A stretch of DNA of 64,000 nt from Corynebacterium sp. HMSC08A12 (GTDB taxonomy: Bacteria; Actinomycetota; Actinomycetes; Mycobacteriales; Mycobacteriaceae): the NCBI RefSeq assembly GCF_001807485.1, contig NZ_KV789168.1:62001-126000 (forward strand). The letters run 5' to 3'. The position numbers and the translations under genes are program-made. The notes beneath the pieces were generated by a model. The model made no database searches, was not told the DNA's origin, and worked only from the letters and a program-made list of their open reading frames with translations. Shown here in pieces: positions 26,484 through 35,898 of this stretch. Numbering within the stretch: position 1 is the first letter of the stretch; the number at the start of each line of letters is the position of its first letter.

Positions 26484-28028
26484 CTAGACCTTGTGCACGT
26501 CGATGTCCACGACGCGCTTCGTGCCGTGGCCGTAGATGCGCGCCCACTCCGCGGGGTTGGTGGTATCCGGCAGATCCTCGGAATCCCCCACCTCGGCCAG
26601 AACGGCCGCGTGCACGTGCTCCGGGCGCAGGCCGTCGGTGCCGTTGTGCAGTGCGTCCTTGATGGCCAGGGTCTTCGCCCGGTCCACGATATTCGCCAGC
26701 ATCGCGCCGGAAACGAAGTCCGCCCAGTACAGATCCTCGCGGCTGCCGTCGGCGTAGTGGAGCGTGACATAGCGGTGCGCCTCGTCCCGAGTAAACAGCT
26801 CGTCGACGATGCTCTGCCGCAGGGCCTCCGCTGCCGCTTCGTTGGAGCCGGCAGCGGCGGAGAAGTCGGCGTCAATAGGTAGAGAAGCATCGAGGTGCTT
26901 CGACAGGATGGCGGCCGCACCGTCAGCGTCGGGCCGGGCGATACGAATCTTCACGTCCAGGCGGCCGGGGCGCAGGATGGCCGGGTCGATGAGCTCCTCG
27001 CGGTTCGAGGCGCCGATGACGATGACGTTGCCCGCAGCCTCCACGCCGTCGAGCTCGGCGAGCAGCTGCGGGACGACGGTGGACTCCATGTCGGAGCTCA
27101 CGCCGGTGCCGCGCGTGCGGAACAGCGCCTCCATCTCGTCGAAGAAGACGATGACGGGGCGGCCGGAGCTGGCCACGCGGCGGGCCTGCTCGAAGATCGC
27201 GCGGATCTGGCGCTCGGTCTCGCCCACGAACTTGTTCAGCAGCTCAGGGCCCTTGATGTTCAGGAAGTACGGGGAATCCGACTGCGCCAGGGAGTTCGCC
27301 ACAGCCTTCGCAATCAGGGTCTTACCGTTGCCGGGCGGGCCGTAGAGCAACACACCCTTCGGCGGGCGCAGGCCGTAGCGGGTGTAGATCTCGGGGTGCA
27401 GGAAAGGCAGCTCGACCGCGTCGCGGATCTGCGTGATCTGCTGGCCCAGGCCGCCGATGTCGTCGTAAGTGACGTCCGGGACTTCCTCCAGGATGAGGTT
27501 GTTCGTCTCCGCGCGCGGCACGGCCTCGAAGGCCCAGCCGGATTTGCGGTCCACGATCACGGAATCCCCGGTGACCACATCGCCTGCCAGGTCGCCGGCG
27601 GCCTTGACCACGTACTCCTCGCCCACCTTGTCGGCGATGATCAGCCGGTCTCCCGAGACCTCCACGACCTGGGCGATGTCGCCGAAGTCCGGCTGGCCGG
27701 TAACTTCCACGACCTGCTGGCCCTCCCCCAGGCGCACCATCGCGCCGGGCACCAGCTCGTGCTGCGGGACGTGCGGCGAGACCATCAGGCGCATCCGGCG
27801 GCCGGCCGTGAAGACCTCGGCGGTGAAGTCCCGGTTGGCCTGCAGCAGCGTGCCGTAGGTGCTCGGCGGTTCGGCCAGCGCTTCCAGCCGACCGTTGATC
27901 TCCTCCAGCTTCGTGCGGCTGGCCTGCAGCAGCTCCACGAGCTTCGCGTTGCGCGCGCCGAGCTGTCGGTTCGCGATCTGCAACTCGCGCAGAGTCTGTG
28001 GCCCTTCCGCTGATGTGTTCTCGGTCAT
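26484..28028 (-). CDS. arc: AAA ATPase forming ring-shaped complexes (ARC/Mpa)
   Basis: A 514-residue AAA unfoldase. An N-terminal coiled coil (about 12-50) recruits Pup, followed by OB domains and an AAA module with Walker A (GPPGNGKT) and Walker B (FFDEME). In mycobacteria it feeds pupylated proteins to the proteasome through a C-terminal GQYL-type tail. Here the protein ends DIDVHKV, with no penultimate tyrosine, matching the absence of proteasome genes. In C. glutamicum the homologue unfolds pupylated ferritin without a protease. The ATG at 28028 is chosen because the coiled coil follows at the usual distance; the frame is open farther upstream. Confidence 0.95.
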   Translation of the reverse strand: MTENTSAEGPQTLRELQIANRQLGARNAKLVELLQASRTKLEEINGRLEALAEPPSTYGTLLQANRDFTAEVFTAGRRMRLMVSPHVPQHELVPGAMVRLGEGQQVVEVTGQPDFGDIAQVVEVSGDRLIIADKVGEEYVVKAAGDLAGDVVTGDSVIVDRKSGWAFEAVPRAETNNLILEEVPDVTYDDIGGLGQQITQIRDAVELPFLHPEIYTRYGLRPPKGVLLYGPPGNGKTLIAKAVANSLAQSDSPYFLNIKGPELLNKFVGETERQIRAIFEQARRVASSGRPVIVFFDEMEALFRTRGTGVSSDMESTVVPQLLAELDGVEAAGNVIVIGASNREELIDPAILRPGRLDVKIRIARPDADGAAAILSKHLDASLPIDADFSAAAGSNEAAAEALRQSIVDELFTRDEAHRYVTLHYADGSREDLYWADFVSGAMLANIVDRAKTLAIKDALHNGTDGLRPEHVHAAVLAEVGDSEDLPDTTNPAEWARIYGHGTKRVVDIDVHKV

Positions 28029-28041
28029 ACTGACCAGTCTA

Positions 28042-28875
28042 CTAACGGCGCGCGCGGCGTTGCGGTCGAGGTGCGGTGACGCCATCAGCCAGCCTGCGCG
28101 CCAGGATCAGAAATGCCGTGTGCGCGTTCATCCGGTGCTCGGGGCGGGTGGCCAGGCCATCGACCTTCCACTCACGCACCAGGGATTCCCAGGCCTTCGG
28201 TTCGGTGAAGCAGCCGGTCTCGCGGATGCCCTCCATGACCTTCATCAGCTGCGGGACAGTGGCGACGTACGTCATGAACACGCCGCCGGGGATCAGCACG
28301 TCCTTGACGGTATCCAGCATCTCCCAGGGCTCCAACATGTCCAGCAGTACGCGGTCGACGTCGCCGACATCCTCCTTGGTGACGGTCTTCAGGTCTCCCA
28401 AGCGCAGGTCCCAGTTGTCGGGGTGGCCGTCGAAGTAGTCCTCTACGTTTTCCTTGGCGTAGGCCAGGTGATCCTCGCGGATCTCGTAGCTGATGACCTT
28501 GCCCTTCGGCCCCACGGCCCGCAGCAGCCAGGTGCTCATGGCTCCGGAGCCCGCGCCGGCCTCCAGCACCGTGGCGCCCGGGAAAATGTCGCCCTCCACG
28601 AGGATCTGGGCGGCGTCCTTCGGGTAGATAACCGCCGCACCGCGGGGCATGGAGAGCACGTGATCGACCAGCAAGTGGCGGAAGCACAGGTACTCGGCGG
28701 CCCCGGAGGACTTGACCACGGTGCCCTCGTGCTGGCCGATGATGTCGTCGTGGCGGATTTCGCCCTTGTGGGTGAAGAAGCTCTCGCCCTTGGCCAGGGT
28801 GATGGTGAAGTGGCGGCGCTTGGCGTCTGTGAGCTGCACGCGGTCGCCTTCGGTGAAACGGCCGGAATATGCCAT
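28042..28875 (-). CDS. trmI: tRNA (adenine-58-N1)-methyltransferase TrmI
   Basis: A 277-residue Rossmann methyltransferase that makes m1A58 in the T loop of tRNAs. The SAM site (VLEAGAGSGAMS, about 102-113), the catalytic-region motif LLDMLEPW and the C-terminal HTAFL block fit the family. The N-terminal small domain (GDRVQLTDAKRRHFT) is typical. Its location directly upstream of arc is conserved in actinobacteria. It is probably the first gene of the arc-dop-pup-paf-tat-helY operon; AGGAAGGAAG precedes the ATG and a TAAAAT motif lies at 28915-28910 on the minus strand. Confidence 0.93.
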   Translation of the reverse strand: MAYSGRFTEGDRVQLTDAKRRHFTITLAKGESFFTHKGEIRHDDIIGQHEGTVVKSSGAAEYLCFRHLLVDHVLSMPRGAAVIYPKDAAQILVEGDIFPGATVLEAGAGSGAMSTWLLRAVGPKGKVISYEIREDHLAYAKENVEDYFDGHPDNWDLRLGDLKTVTKEDVGDVDRVLLDMLEPWEMLDTVKDVLIPGGVFMTYVATVPQLMKVMEGIRETGCFTEPKAWESLVREWKVDGLATRPEHRMNAHTAFLILARRLADGVTAPRPQRRARR

Positions 28876-28929
28876 GTGGTCTTCCTTCCTGCTTTAAGAG
28901 ATCCGGTTCATTTTACTAGGGTGGGTCGG
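28876..28929. promoter_or_regulatory. Short divergent promoter space, trmI operon / RecB-family gene
   Basis: The two genes are separated by only 54 bases. The minus strand has a TAAAAT hexamer (28915-28910) about 35 bases before the trmI start, a credible -10 for the long pupylation operon. No convincing -35 is seen, and any -35 would lie inside the opposite gene. On the plus strand only a purine-rich run before the GTG is visible. Confidence 0.3.
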
Positions 28930-29730
28930 GTGACTACGAAACTAGCTCTCTCCCCTTCCCGCGCCAACGACTACAAGCAGTGCCCGCTGCTGTACCGCTT
29001 TCGAGCCATCGACAAGTTGGAGGAGCCGAACACGATCGCACAGGTGAAGGGCACGCTCGTGCATGCGGTGTTGGAGAACCTGCACCAGCTGCCACGCGGC
29101 AGTCGCACTTACCCGGCGGCGGTGAAGATGATCCGCCCGGAGTGGGAGAAGATGCTGGCCAAGGACCCGGAGCTTTCGGAGCTGGTGCCCGAGCAGTCCA
29201 CCGTGGAGTTTTGGGAGGAATGCCGCGAGCTGGTGAAGGGCTACTTCCAGATGGAGAATCCGGATGGTTTTGACGCTCACGAGTGCGAGCAATTCGTGAA
29301 TCTAACCCTGCCCAACGATGTGCCGGTGCGCGGTTTCATCGACCGGGTGGATATCGCGGAGACCGGCCAGGTGCGTGTGGTGGACTACAAGACGGGCAAG
29401 AAACCCGCGCCCCGCTTTGCGGACTCGGCTCGCTTCCAGATGATGTTCTACGCCCTGGTGTGGTGGCGCATGACGGGCGAGCTGCCCACCCAGCTGAGGC
29501 TGATGTACCTGAAGGTCAGCGACGACATGGTGCTGAGCCCCACCGCCACCGAGCTGGCTGCCTTCGAGCGCGAACTGGGCGAGCTGTGGGCGCGCATCCT
29601 GGCGGATGTGCGCAGCGGAGACTTCCAGCCACGCACCACCAAGCTGTGCGGGTGGTGCCACTTCCAGGATCTCTGCCCCGCCTTCGGTGGCACCCCGCCG
29701 GACTATCCCTTGGAGGTTTCCTCTTCGTAG
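28930..29730 (+). CDS. RecB-family Fe-S exonuclease
   Basis: A 266-residue single-domain PD-(D/E)XK nuclease. The active site is seen in GFIDRVD and VVDYKTGK (Asp and Lys). A cysteine near the N-terminus (KQCPLLY) and the C-terminal C-x2-C-x5-C ([10 protein letters not shown]) form the iron-sulfur staple known from AddB and Cas4-like nucleases. No helicase domain is present, so it is the stand-alone RecB-like protein conserved next to trmI in actinobacteria. It may act in DNA repair. The frame is open far upstream, but that segment is antisense to arc and trmI. GTG at 28930 (or 28921) is taken as the start. It ends within 28 bases of antisense overlap with aspA. Confidence 0.88.
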   Translation: MTTKLALSPSRANDYKQCPLLYRFRAIDKLEEPNTIAQVKGTLVHAVLENLHQLPRGSRTYPAAVKMIRPEWEKMLAKDPELSELVPEQSTVEFWEECRELVKGYFQMENPDGFDAHECEQFVNLTLPNDVPVRGFIDRVDIAETGQVRVVDYKTGKKPAPRFADSARFQMMFYALVWWRMTGELPTQLRLMYLKVSDDMVLSPTATELAAFERELGELWARILADVRSGDFQPRTTKLCGWCHFQDLCPAFGGTPPDYPLEVSSS

Positions 29731-31262
29731 TCCGTGTAGAGCTTGCCCTGGAACGTCGGGTTCAGCAGGTTCTCCGGGCTCAAGACCTCGTCGAGGGTTT
29801 CTTCGTCCAACAGGCCCTTTTCCAGAACCAGGTCGCGCACGGGCTTGCCGGTGCGGGCGGCCTCCTTGCCCACCAGGTCGCCGTTGTGGTGGCCAATCAG
29901 CGGGTTCAGGTAGGTGATGATGCCGATGGAGTTCTCCACGTAGCGGCGGCACACGTCGGCGTTGGCCGTGATGTCCACGACGCACAGGGCGCGCAGCGTG
30001 GTGCAGGCGCGGGCCAGGAAACGCACGGACTCGAACACGCACTGGGCGATGACCGGTTCCATGACATTGAGCTGCAGCTGGCCGGCCTCGGCGGCCATGG
30101 AGACCGTCTGGTCGTTGCCGAAGACCTTGAAGCAGATCTGGTTCACGACCTCGGGGATGACCGGGTTCACCTTGGCCGGCATGATCGACGAACCGGCCTG
30201 GCGCTCCGGCAGGTTGATCTCGTTCAGTCCGGCGCGCGGGCCGGAGGACAGCAGGCGCAGGTCGTTACAGATCTTCGACAGCTTCATGGCCACGCGCTTC
30301 ACGGCGGCGTGGGCGTTGACGTAGGCGCCGGTATCACTGGTGGCCTCGATGAGGTCGCGGGACGGCTCGATCTTCAGGCCGCTGACCTCGCTGAGCGCGC
30401 GGATGACCGCGCTCTGGTAGCCGGGCGGGGTGTTCACGCCGGTGCCGATGGCGGTGGCGCCGAGGTTCACCTCGCGCAGCTGCGCCTGGGAACGCTCCAG
30501 CTGCAGGCGCTCCTCGGCGATGTTGTAACCGAAGGCGCGGAACTCCTGACCCAGGGACATGGGCACTGCGTCCTGGAGCTGGGTGCGTCCCATCTTCAGG
30601 ATGTTGCGGAACTCGTGGCCCTTGGCCAGGAACGCGCGCTCGAGGGCGTCGAGGTGCTTGATCAGCTGATCGATTGCGAAGTGCAACCCCAGGCGGAAGC
30701 CGGTGGGGTAAGCGTCGTTGGTGGACTGGGACATGTTGACGTCATCGTTTGGGTTGATGATGTCGTAGGAGCCCTTCGGGTGCCCCAGGTACTCCAAGGC
30801 GAGGTTGGCGATCACCTCGTTGGTGTTCATGTTCACACTGGTGCCCGCGCCGCCCTGGAAGACGTCGATTGGGAACTGATCCATGCAGCGGTACTCTTCC
30901 AGCACCTGGTCGCAGGCCCAGATGATGGCCTTGGCCTTCTCATCGGGCAGGGCGAAAACCTCGTTGTTGGCGATGGCGGTGGCCTTCTTGACCATCACCA
31001 TGCCGCGGATGAACTCCGGGATCTGGTTGATCGTGGTGCGCGAGACCTGGAAGTTGTCCACCGCGCGGAGGGTGTGCACGCCGTAGTAGGCGTGGTCGGG
31101 CACCTCCATGGTGCCCAGCAGATCCTCTTCGGTACGGAAACTCTTTGCAGCACGCGCCAACTGGGAGTGTGTTTCAGCCGACGTGATGATGTCAGTGGAG
31201 CTCACGACTGCATCGCCGTGAACCTCTGCCGCTGCCTTTGACGGAATTGGTTTATCGGTCAC
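29703..31262 (-). CDS. aspA: Aspartate ammonia-lyase
   Basis: A 519-residue member of the fumarase/aspartase superfamily that converts L-aspartate to fumarate and ammonium. The signature [11 protein letters not shown] is intact and carries the active-site loop serine. The region with [11 protein letters not shown] contributes the substrate-binding residues and separates it from fumarase C. It is longer at the N-terminus (about 40 extra residues) than E. coli aspartase. The gene lies 57 bases after hisG, with a hairpin between, so it may be partly cotranscribed with the histidine genes. The order hisE-hisG-aspA is known in C. glutamicum. Confidence 0.93.
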   Translation of the reverse strand: MTDKPIPSKAAAEVHGDAVVSSTDIITSAETHSQLARAAKSFRTEEDLLGTMEVPDHAYYGVHTLRAVDNFQVSRTTINQIPEFIRGMVMVKKATAIANNEVFALPDEKAKAIIWACDQVLEEYRCMDQFPIDVFQGGAGTSVNMNTNEVIANLALEYLGHPKGSYDIINPNDDVNMSQSTNDAYPTGFRLGLHFAIDQLIKHLDALERAFLAKGHEFRNILKMGRTQLQDAVPMSLGQEFRAFGYNIAEERLQLERSQAQLREVNLGATAIGTGVNTPPGYQSAVIRALSEVSGLKIEPSRDLIEATSDTGAYVNAHAAVKRVAMKLSKICNDLRLLSSGPRAGLNEINLPERQAGSSIMPAKVNPVIPEVVNQICFKVFGNDQTVSMAAEAGQLQLNVMEPVIAQCVFESVRFLARACTTLRALCVVDITANADVCRRYVENSIGIITYLNPLIGHHNGDLVGKEAARTGKPVRDLVLEKGLLDEETLDEVLSPENLLNPTFQGKLYTDYEEETSKG

Positions 31263-31278
31263 TATTCGTCCTCTGGTT

Positions 31279-31300
31279 GGGGAACAACTTTCTGTTCCCC
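31279..31300 (-). promoter_or_regulatory. Perfect 8-bp hairpin between hisG and aspA
   Basis: GGGGAACA and TGTTCCCC flank a 6-base loop, 20 bases downstream of the hisG stop and 17 bases upstream of the aspA start. It lacks a T-run on the minus strand, so it is a weak candidate for an intrinsic terminator. A leader hairpin, processing site or operator is equally possible. Confidence 0.4.
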
Positions 31301-31319
31301 CACCCTAACGAAATTGGAC

Positions 31320-32165
31320 CTAGATGCGCGCGATCCTTATGTCGGTAGCCAGAATTGCCTCCGCGCCGAGGGCGGAAAGCTCGTCCATCAGGGAGTTGGC
31401 CTGGGTCTTCGGCACCATAGCGCGGACGGCCACCCAGCTGTCGTTGGCCAGCGGGGAGACGGTCGGGGCGGACAGCCCCGGCGTGATGGCGGCGACCTTG
31501 TCCAGGTTCTCGCGGGCCACGTTGTAGTCCAGCATCACGTAGTTGTGGGCGTGCAGGATGCCCTGGATGCGCTTGATGAGCACCCGCTGCTCGGCGGTCA
31601 CCTCCGCGCCTTTGCGGCCGACGATCACGGCCTCGGAGACGCACAGCGGCTCGCCGAAGGGCTTCAGGCCCTGCTGGCGCAGCGTCCGGCCGGTGGAGAC
31701 CACGTCGGCGATGACGTCGGCTACACCTAGGCGGATGGAGATCTCCACCGCGCCGTCCAGGCGAATCACCTGTGCCTCCAGTCCCCGGTTGGCGAGGTCC
31801 TTGCGCACCAGGTTCGGGTAGCTGGTGGCGATGCGCTTGCCAGCGAGCTGCTCGACGGTCCAGCCCTCGTCCTTCGGAGCGGCATAGCGGAAGGTGGAAG
31901 CGCCGAAGCCCAGGGGTAGCAGCTCGTCGACCTCCTCGCGCGTGTCCGCGGCCAGGTCGCGGCCGGTGATGCCGATGTCCAGGTGGCCGGAGGCGATGTA
32001 AATCGCGATGTCCTTGGGGCGCAGGAAGTAGAACTCTACCCCGTTGTCCTCGTCGGCGATAGTCAGAGACTTCGAATCGCCGCGGGTGGCGTAGCCGGCC
32101 TCCTTCAGGATCGAGGTGGCTGTCTCGGACAGGGAACCCTTATTGGGGACTGCGACGCGCAGCAT
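31320..32165 (-). CDS. hisG: ATP phosphoribosyltransferase (long form)
   Basis: A 281-residue enzyme for the first step of histidine biosynthesis: condensation of ATP and PRPP to phosphoribosyl-ATP. The catalytic domains occupy about the first 210 residues, with the PRPP-loop region [14 protein letters not shown] near 155-168. A C-terminal ACT-like domain ([32 protein letters not shown]) marks the long form that is feedback-inhibited by histidine. It follows the HAD-HisE gene by 40 bases and is probably in the same transcript. No histidine-rich leader peptide was found upstream. Confidence 0.96.
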   Translation of the reverse strand: MLRVAVPNKGSLSETATSILKEAGYATRGDSKSLTIADEDNGVEFYFLRPKDIAIYIASGHLDIGITGRDLAADTREEVDELLPLGFGASTFRYAAPKDEGWTVEQLAGKRIATSYPNLVRKDLANRGLEAQVIRLDGAVEISIRLGVADVIADVVSTGRTLRQQGLKPFGEPLCVSEAVIVGRKGAEVTAEQRVLIKRIQGILHAHNYVMLDYNVARENLDKVAAITPGLSAPTVSPLANDSWVAVRAMVPKTQANSLMDELSALGAEAILATDIRIARI

Positions 32166-32205
32166 GATCGTGGTGGCTGCCTTTCTCGGGTTTGCTTTAT
32201 GTGGT

Positions 32206-33204
32206 CTAGAGGTACTTGTAAACGTCAGCGGGGGTCAGGCCACGGCCAACCATCACGACCTGCAGCCAGTACAGCAGCTGGGAGATCTCCTCGGCCAGCT
32301 CCTCGTCAGACTCGTACTCCGCGGCCAGCCACACCTCGCCGGCCTCTTCGACGATCTTCTTGCCCTGGAAATGCACCCCGGCGTCCAGAGCCTTGACCGT
32401 GCCGGAGCCCTCGGGGCGCTCCTTGGCGCGGGAAGACAACTCGGCGAAAAGGGAATCGAAGGTCTTGAGTTCTTGTTCGTTCACGCCTTCCATTGTGGCA
32501 GATCGCACATCGGCCGGCGCAGTGTGCCCCAGCTCTGCGTAAATTCGGCGCAGATCCTCCAATGCGTAGCCGCTCAAGTCCTGGGCTCCCCCGCGCAGTT
32601 CAGCCAGGGTGCGCACCCCTTGCGGGATCTCGGTCTCCGGGTCGGTGGGGGCTCCCAGCACGCGGCAGCCCGCGTCGCGGGCGGCGGTCATGCCCGTGGT
32701 GGAATCCTCCACCACCAGGCACTCGTCGGGGGCGAAACCAAAGCGCGCGGCGGCGGTGGCGTAGATATCCGGGGCGGGCTTGCCATTGGGCACCTCGTCG
32801 CCGCACAGGGTGAAGTCGAAGAACTCGCGGCCAATGGAGTTCAGCGAAACCTCGGTAAGGGCGCGGTTCGTGTTTGTCACCAGCGCCATCGGGAACCCGG
32901 CGACCTTGGCTTCGGAAAGAATCTCCCTGATGCCGGGTCGGAATTCCAGCTGCCCCGCAAGGAGCTCCTCGACGCGCGTGTACATGAAGTTCAGCCATTC
33001 GGCCTTGGCGGCGTCATCAAGAACCAACCCCGCATGTGCCGCGCAGATCTCAACGGTGGTGGGGGTGGTCGCGCCGACGGTCTTCTCCCGCACTTCCGCG
33101 GTCAGCGGGCGCCCCATCTTCTCGCCCATCTCGAAGGTTGCGATGCCCCACAGCGGTTCGGTATCGACCAGGGTGCCGTCCATGTCCCAAAGTATTGCTT
33201 TCAT
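32206..33204 (-). CDS. HAD-family phosphatase fused to phosphoribosyl-ATP pyrophosphatase (HisE)
   Basis: One uninterrupted 332-codon frame. Residues 1 to about 225 form a HAD hydrolase of the phosphoglycolate-phosphatase/phosphorylated-sugar type: nucleophile Asp8 in WDMDGTLVD, the threonine in LVTNTNR, and the VVEDSTTG aspartates. After a linker, residues about 243-332 are a full HisE domain with the [17 protein letters not shown] and EEISQLLYW helices that bind metal and split phosphoribosyl-ATP. In C. glutamicum the two are, to my knowledge, separate adjacent genes. An internal ATG at 32493 (MEGVNEQ) could give free HisE, but no ribosome site precedes it. hisG follows 40 bases later. Confidence 0.85.
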   Translation of the reverse strand: MKAILWDMDGTLVDTEPLWGIATFEMGEKMGRPLTAEVREKTVGATTPTTVEICAAHAGLVLDDAAKAEWLNFMYTRVEELLAGQLEFRPGIREILSEAKVAGFPMALVTNTNRALTEVSLNSIGREFFDFTLCGDEVPNGKPAPDIYATAAARFGFAPDECLVVEDSTTGMTAARDAGCRVLGAPTDPETEIPQGVRTLAELRGGAQDLSGYALEDLRRIYAELGHTAPADVRSATMEGVNEQELKTFDSLFAELSSRAKERPEGSGTVKALDAGVHFQGKKIVEEAGEVWLAAEYESDEELAEEISQLLYWLQVVMVGRGLTPADVYKYL

Positions 33205-33296
33205 GATGACGTTCAGTTTAGGTCAATTGCGCTTCCCACCGGCGCCCCTGTGCCATAGTTAGTGACGTAGGACACACCCCAGGAGTAAGGAGCACG

Positions 33297-34142
33297 ATGA
33301 GCGAGCAGTCAGCATACTTCGTCCCCGGCAAGGTCACGGAGGAGGAAGGCCAGATCTACCGCAACTACCACCCCACCCAGCACACGGAAAGCCCCTGGGG
33401 ACCGGGCTTCCAGCACGGCTCCCCGCCCGCCGCGCTGGTAGCCACGGTGCTGGAAGACGGCGCGCGCGATGCCGGGCTGTCCCTGGAGGAAGGCCGTTTT
33501 AGCCGAATGACCGTCGAGATCCTGGGCGCTGTGCCGCTCAGCGAGCTGCGTACCCACGCGCGGGTGGTGCGCCCCGGAAAGCGCATCAGCTTCCTGGAGG
33601 CCATCGTCACCGACGAATCCGGCCGCGAGTTTATCCGCGGCTCCGGCTGGTGGATCCGCCGCGGGGATACAAAGGAGATCGAGCGCACCGTCGGCGAGCC
33701 GATGCCTGGCCCGGCCGGCGCCGGGGATGGCAGCGACTTCCTCGAACGCTGGGCCAGTGGTTACATCAACTCCATCGAGGCCCGCCGTGCCGACCTGGAC
33801 GAGCGCCACCTGAACGTCGACGAATCCCGCAACCCCGCGATCTACTGGTCGCGCACCGACCTGCCCGCCGTCGAGGGCAAGGAGGATTCCACGTGGGTGC
33901 GCCTGATGAAGACGGTGGACATCGCCAACGGCCTGAACAACCTGCTGGATACGGACAAGTGGACGTACATGAACGTCGACACCACCGTCTACCTGCACCA
34001 CGAGATGCGCGGAGAGTGGCTGGGCCTATCCGCGGAGGCCAACTACGGCACCGATGGCATCGGCACCACCGTCACGCGGATCTACGACGAGCAGGGGCTC
34101 ATCGGCACCTGCAACCAGGGGATCATGCTGGCCCCGCGCTAG
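33297..34142 (+). CDS. Acyl-CoA thioesterase-like protein (double hot-dog)
   Basis: A 281-residue protein with two tandem hot-dog segments of the TesB/4HBT type. The first half contains QHGSPPAALVATVLE and FSRMTVEILGAVPL, typical of the substrate-tunnel helix and strand. The second half repeats the pattern (MNVDTTVYLHHEMRGEWLGLSAEANYG, DEQGLIGTCNQGIML). Such proteins hydrolyse acyl-CoA thioesters, but neither substrate nor activity has been shown here. AGTAAGGAGCACG precedes the ATG. It is divergent from the HAD-HisE gene and overlaps the next, convergent, gene by 4 bases. Confidence 0.8.
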   Translation: MSEQSAYFVPGKVTEEEGQIYRNYHPTQHTESPWGPGFQHGSPPAALVATVLEDGARDAGLSLEEGRFSRMTVEILGAVPLSELRTHARVVRPGKRISFLEAIVTDESGREFIRGSGWWIRRGDTKEIERTVGEPMPGPAGAGDGSDFLERWASGYINSIEARRADLDERHLNVDESRNPAIYWSRTDLPAVEGKEDSTWVRLMKTVDIANGLNNLLDTDKWTYMNVDTTVYLHHEMRGEWLGLSAEANYGTDGIGTTVTRIYDEQGLIGTCNQGIMLAPR

Positions 34143-34615
34143 GCCTCGCAGACGGCCTCGGCCTGGGTGGTCACGAACATATCGTCGGCATCCAGGTCTA
34201 CGGCCAGCTTCTCCACCAGGGCGAGCAGGTCCTTGATCTCCTCGTCCTCCAGCAGCGCGTCCTCGTGGCGGGCGGAGAGCTCCTTCAGCTTCTCGATGTG
34301 CTGGTTGATCACGGCGGTGATCGCCAGGGTGGTTGCGGTGGGCTGCTCGTCGGCGCTTTCCTCGGTGTTCTGCAGGTGCAGGGAGGCCGCGATCTTCTTC
34401 AGCTCCGCTTCGCTGCTGGCGGCCACGGACTGCGCGGCCTGCAGCATGCCGTCGACGATGGCCTGTGCGTCGTCCACCGCCGACTCCGGGTACGGGGCCT
34501 CCCAAAACTCGCGATCCTCGTCGCGCAGGTAGCTGCCTGTCGCCATTTGGCGCAGGTTGTCGAGGAACTCTTCGCGGGCGGATGTGGTGGCTGTGCTCAG
34601 CTGTGTGGTGCTCAT
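34139..34615 (-). CDS. Conserved acidic helical protein of unknown function
   Basis: A 158-residue soluble protein, strongly acidic and predicted mostly helical. Segments such as AREEFLDNLRQMATGSYLRD and HIEKLKELSARHEDALLEDEEIKDLLALVEKLA suggest a helical bundle or dimer. There is no signal peptide, cysteine motif or catalytic signature. It ends 4 bases inside the convergent thioesterase-like gene and starts 24 bases upstream of the end of mshC on the minus strand, so it could be last in the uppP-mshC direction or a separate unit. I do not recognise it. Confidence 0.65.
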   Translation of the reverse strand: MSTTQLSTATTSAREEFLDNLRQMATGSYLRDEDREFWEAPYPESAVDDAQAIVDGMLQAAQSVAASSEAELKKIAASLHLQNTEESADEQPTATTLAITAVINQHIEKLKELSARHEDALLEDEEIKDLLALVEKLAVDLDADDMFVTTQAEAVCEA

Positions 34616-34639
34616 AAGAGACAGTTTGCCCTGTGTGAG

Positions 34640-35887
34640 CTAGAGGCGCACGCCCAGCAGCGCATCGATTGCGGTTTTTATTTCTGACGCCGCAGCCTCG
34701 TCCCCTGCCGCCCCAGCCTTGGTGGCCGCGGCCCAGTGGTCGAGCGCCTCCAGGGCCGCCGCCGTGTCGAGGTCATTGGCCAGGTGGCCGCGCACGGTAG
34801 CTACCAGCTCGCGGGCCTCATCCACGGTGGTGGAGCCTGCGACCAGGGCCGCCCGCCAGGTGGCCAGGCGATGCTCGGCGTGAGCCAGCACTTCCTTGGT
34901 CCAGTCGCGGTCCTGGCGATAGTGGCCCGCGTACACGCCCAGGCGGATGGCCGCGGGCTCGTGGCCGGCGGCGGTGAGCTTGGAGACGAACACGAGGTTG
35001 CCCAGCGACTTGCTCATCTTGGTGCCGTCCAGGCCGATCATGCCGGTGTGGACGTAGTGGTGGGCCATGCGATCTACTCCGTGGGCGGCCTCGGCGTGGG
35101 TGGCGGAGAACTCGTGGTGCGGGAAGCGCAGGTCGCTGCCGCCACCTTGGATTGCGAAGGGGGCGCCCAGGCGGTTGACGGCAATGGCCGAGCATTCGAT
35201 GTGCCAGCCAGGGCGGCCGGCGCCAAAGGGAGACTCCCACTTCGGCTCGTCGTCGCGGTGGGCGCGCCACAGCAGCGCGTCCAGCGGGTGCCGCTTGCCG
35301 GGGCGCTCCGGGTCTCCCCCGCGCTCGGCGAAGAACTCCGCCATCTGATCTTCGTCGTAGCGGGACTCGTAGCCGAACTGCGGCAGGAAGGTGTAGTCGG
35401 CGTAGATGTCCGGGTACTCGTCGCCTTCCAGCTGGTAGGCAGCGCCGACTTCCAGGAGCTTGGCCACCATCTCGATGACCTCGTCGATGGATTCCATCGC
35501 GCCGATGTAGTCGCGCGGCGGGATGACCGCCAGGTCCTCCATGTCGGAGCGGAACAGGTCGATCTGGCTAGTGCCCAGATCCTGCCAATCCACCCCGTCC
35601 CGCTCGGCGCGCTCAAACAATGGATCGTCCACGTCGGTGATGTTCTGCACGTAGTGCACGCCGTGCCCGCCCGCGCGCAGGTAGCGGTGGATCAGGTCGA
35701 AGGTCAGATAGGTGGCTGCGTGGCCCAGGTGGGTGGAGTCGTACGGGGTAATACCGCAGACGTACATCCCCACCTCCCCGGCGGGAATCTCGACGGGTTT
35801 CACCACGTCGTCCGCGGTGTCGTACAGGCGAAGCTGCGGGGCTTCACCCGGCAGCTGTGGGACTTCCGGTTCGGGCCAAGAGTGCAT
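34640..35887 (-). CDS. mshC: Mycothiol synthesis cysteine ligase MshC
   Basis: A 415-residue class I aminoacyl-tRNA-synthetase-like ligase that joins cysteine to glucosaminyl-inositol in mycothiol biosynthesis. The HIGH-type signature is HLGHA, preceded by the zinc/adenylate motif [10 protein letters not shown]. The KMSKSLGN loop is near residue 285. It is a paralogue of cysteinyl-tRNA synthetase but lacks the tRNA-binding C-terminal extension. The ATG at 35887 is preferred to an upstream in-frame codon because the family starts MHSWP. It follows uppP by 11 bases, an order conserved in actinobacteria. Confidence 0.95.
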   Translation of the reverse strand: MHSWPEPEVPQLPGEAPQLRLYDTADDVVKPVEIPAGEVGMYVCGITPYDSTHLGHAATYLTFDLIHRYLRAGGHGVHYVQNITDVDDPLFERAERDGVDWQDLGTSQIDLFRSDMEDLAVIPPRDYIGAMESIDEVIEMVAKLLEVGAAYQLEGDEYPDIYADYTFLPQFGYESRYDEDQMAEFFAERGGDPERPGKRHPLDALLWRAHRDDEPKWESPFGAGRPGWHIECSAIAVNRLGAPFAIQGGGSDLRFPHHEFSATHAEAAHGVDRMAHHYVHTGMIGLDGTKMSKSLGNLVFVSKLTAAGHEPAAIRLGVYAGHYRQDRDWTKEVLAHAEHRLATWRAALVAGSTTVDEARELVATVRGHLANDLDTAAALEALDHWAAATKAGAAGDEAAASEIKTAIDALLGVRL

Positions 35888-35898
35888 GGGCTCCGATT

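Noticed and set aside
27859..28929. N-terminal extension of the RecB-family nuclease frame
   Set aside because: It is antisense to arc and trmI, of shadow composition, and the nuclease similarity begins only at the GTG near 28930.
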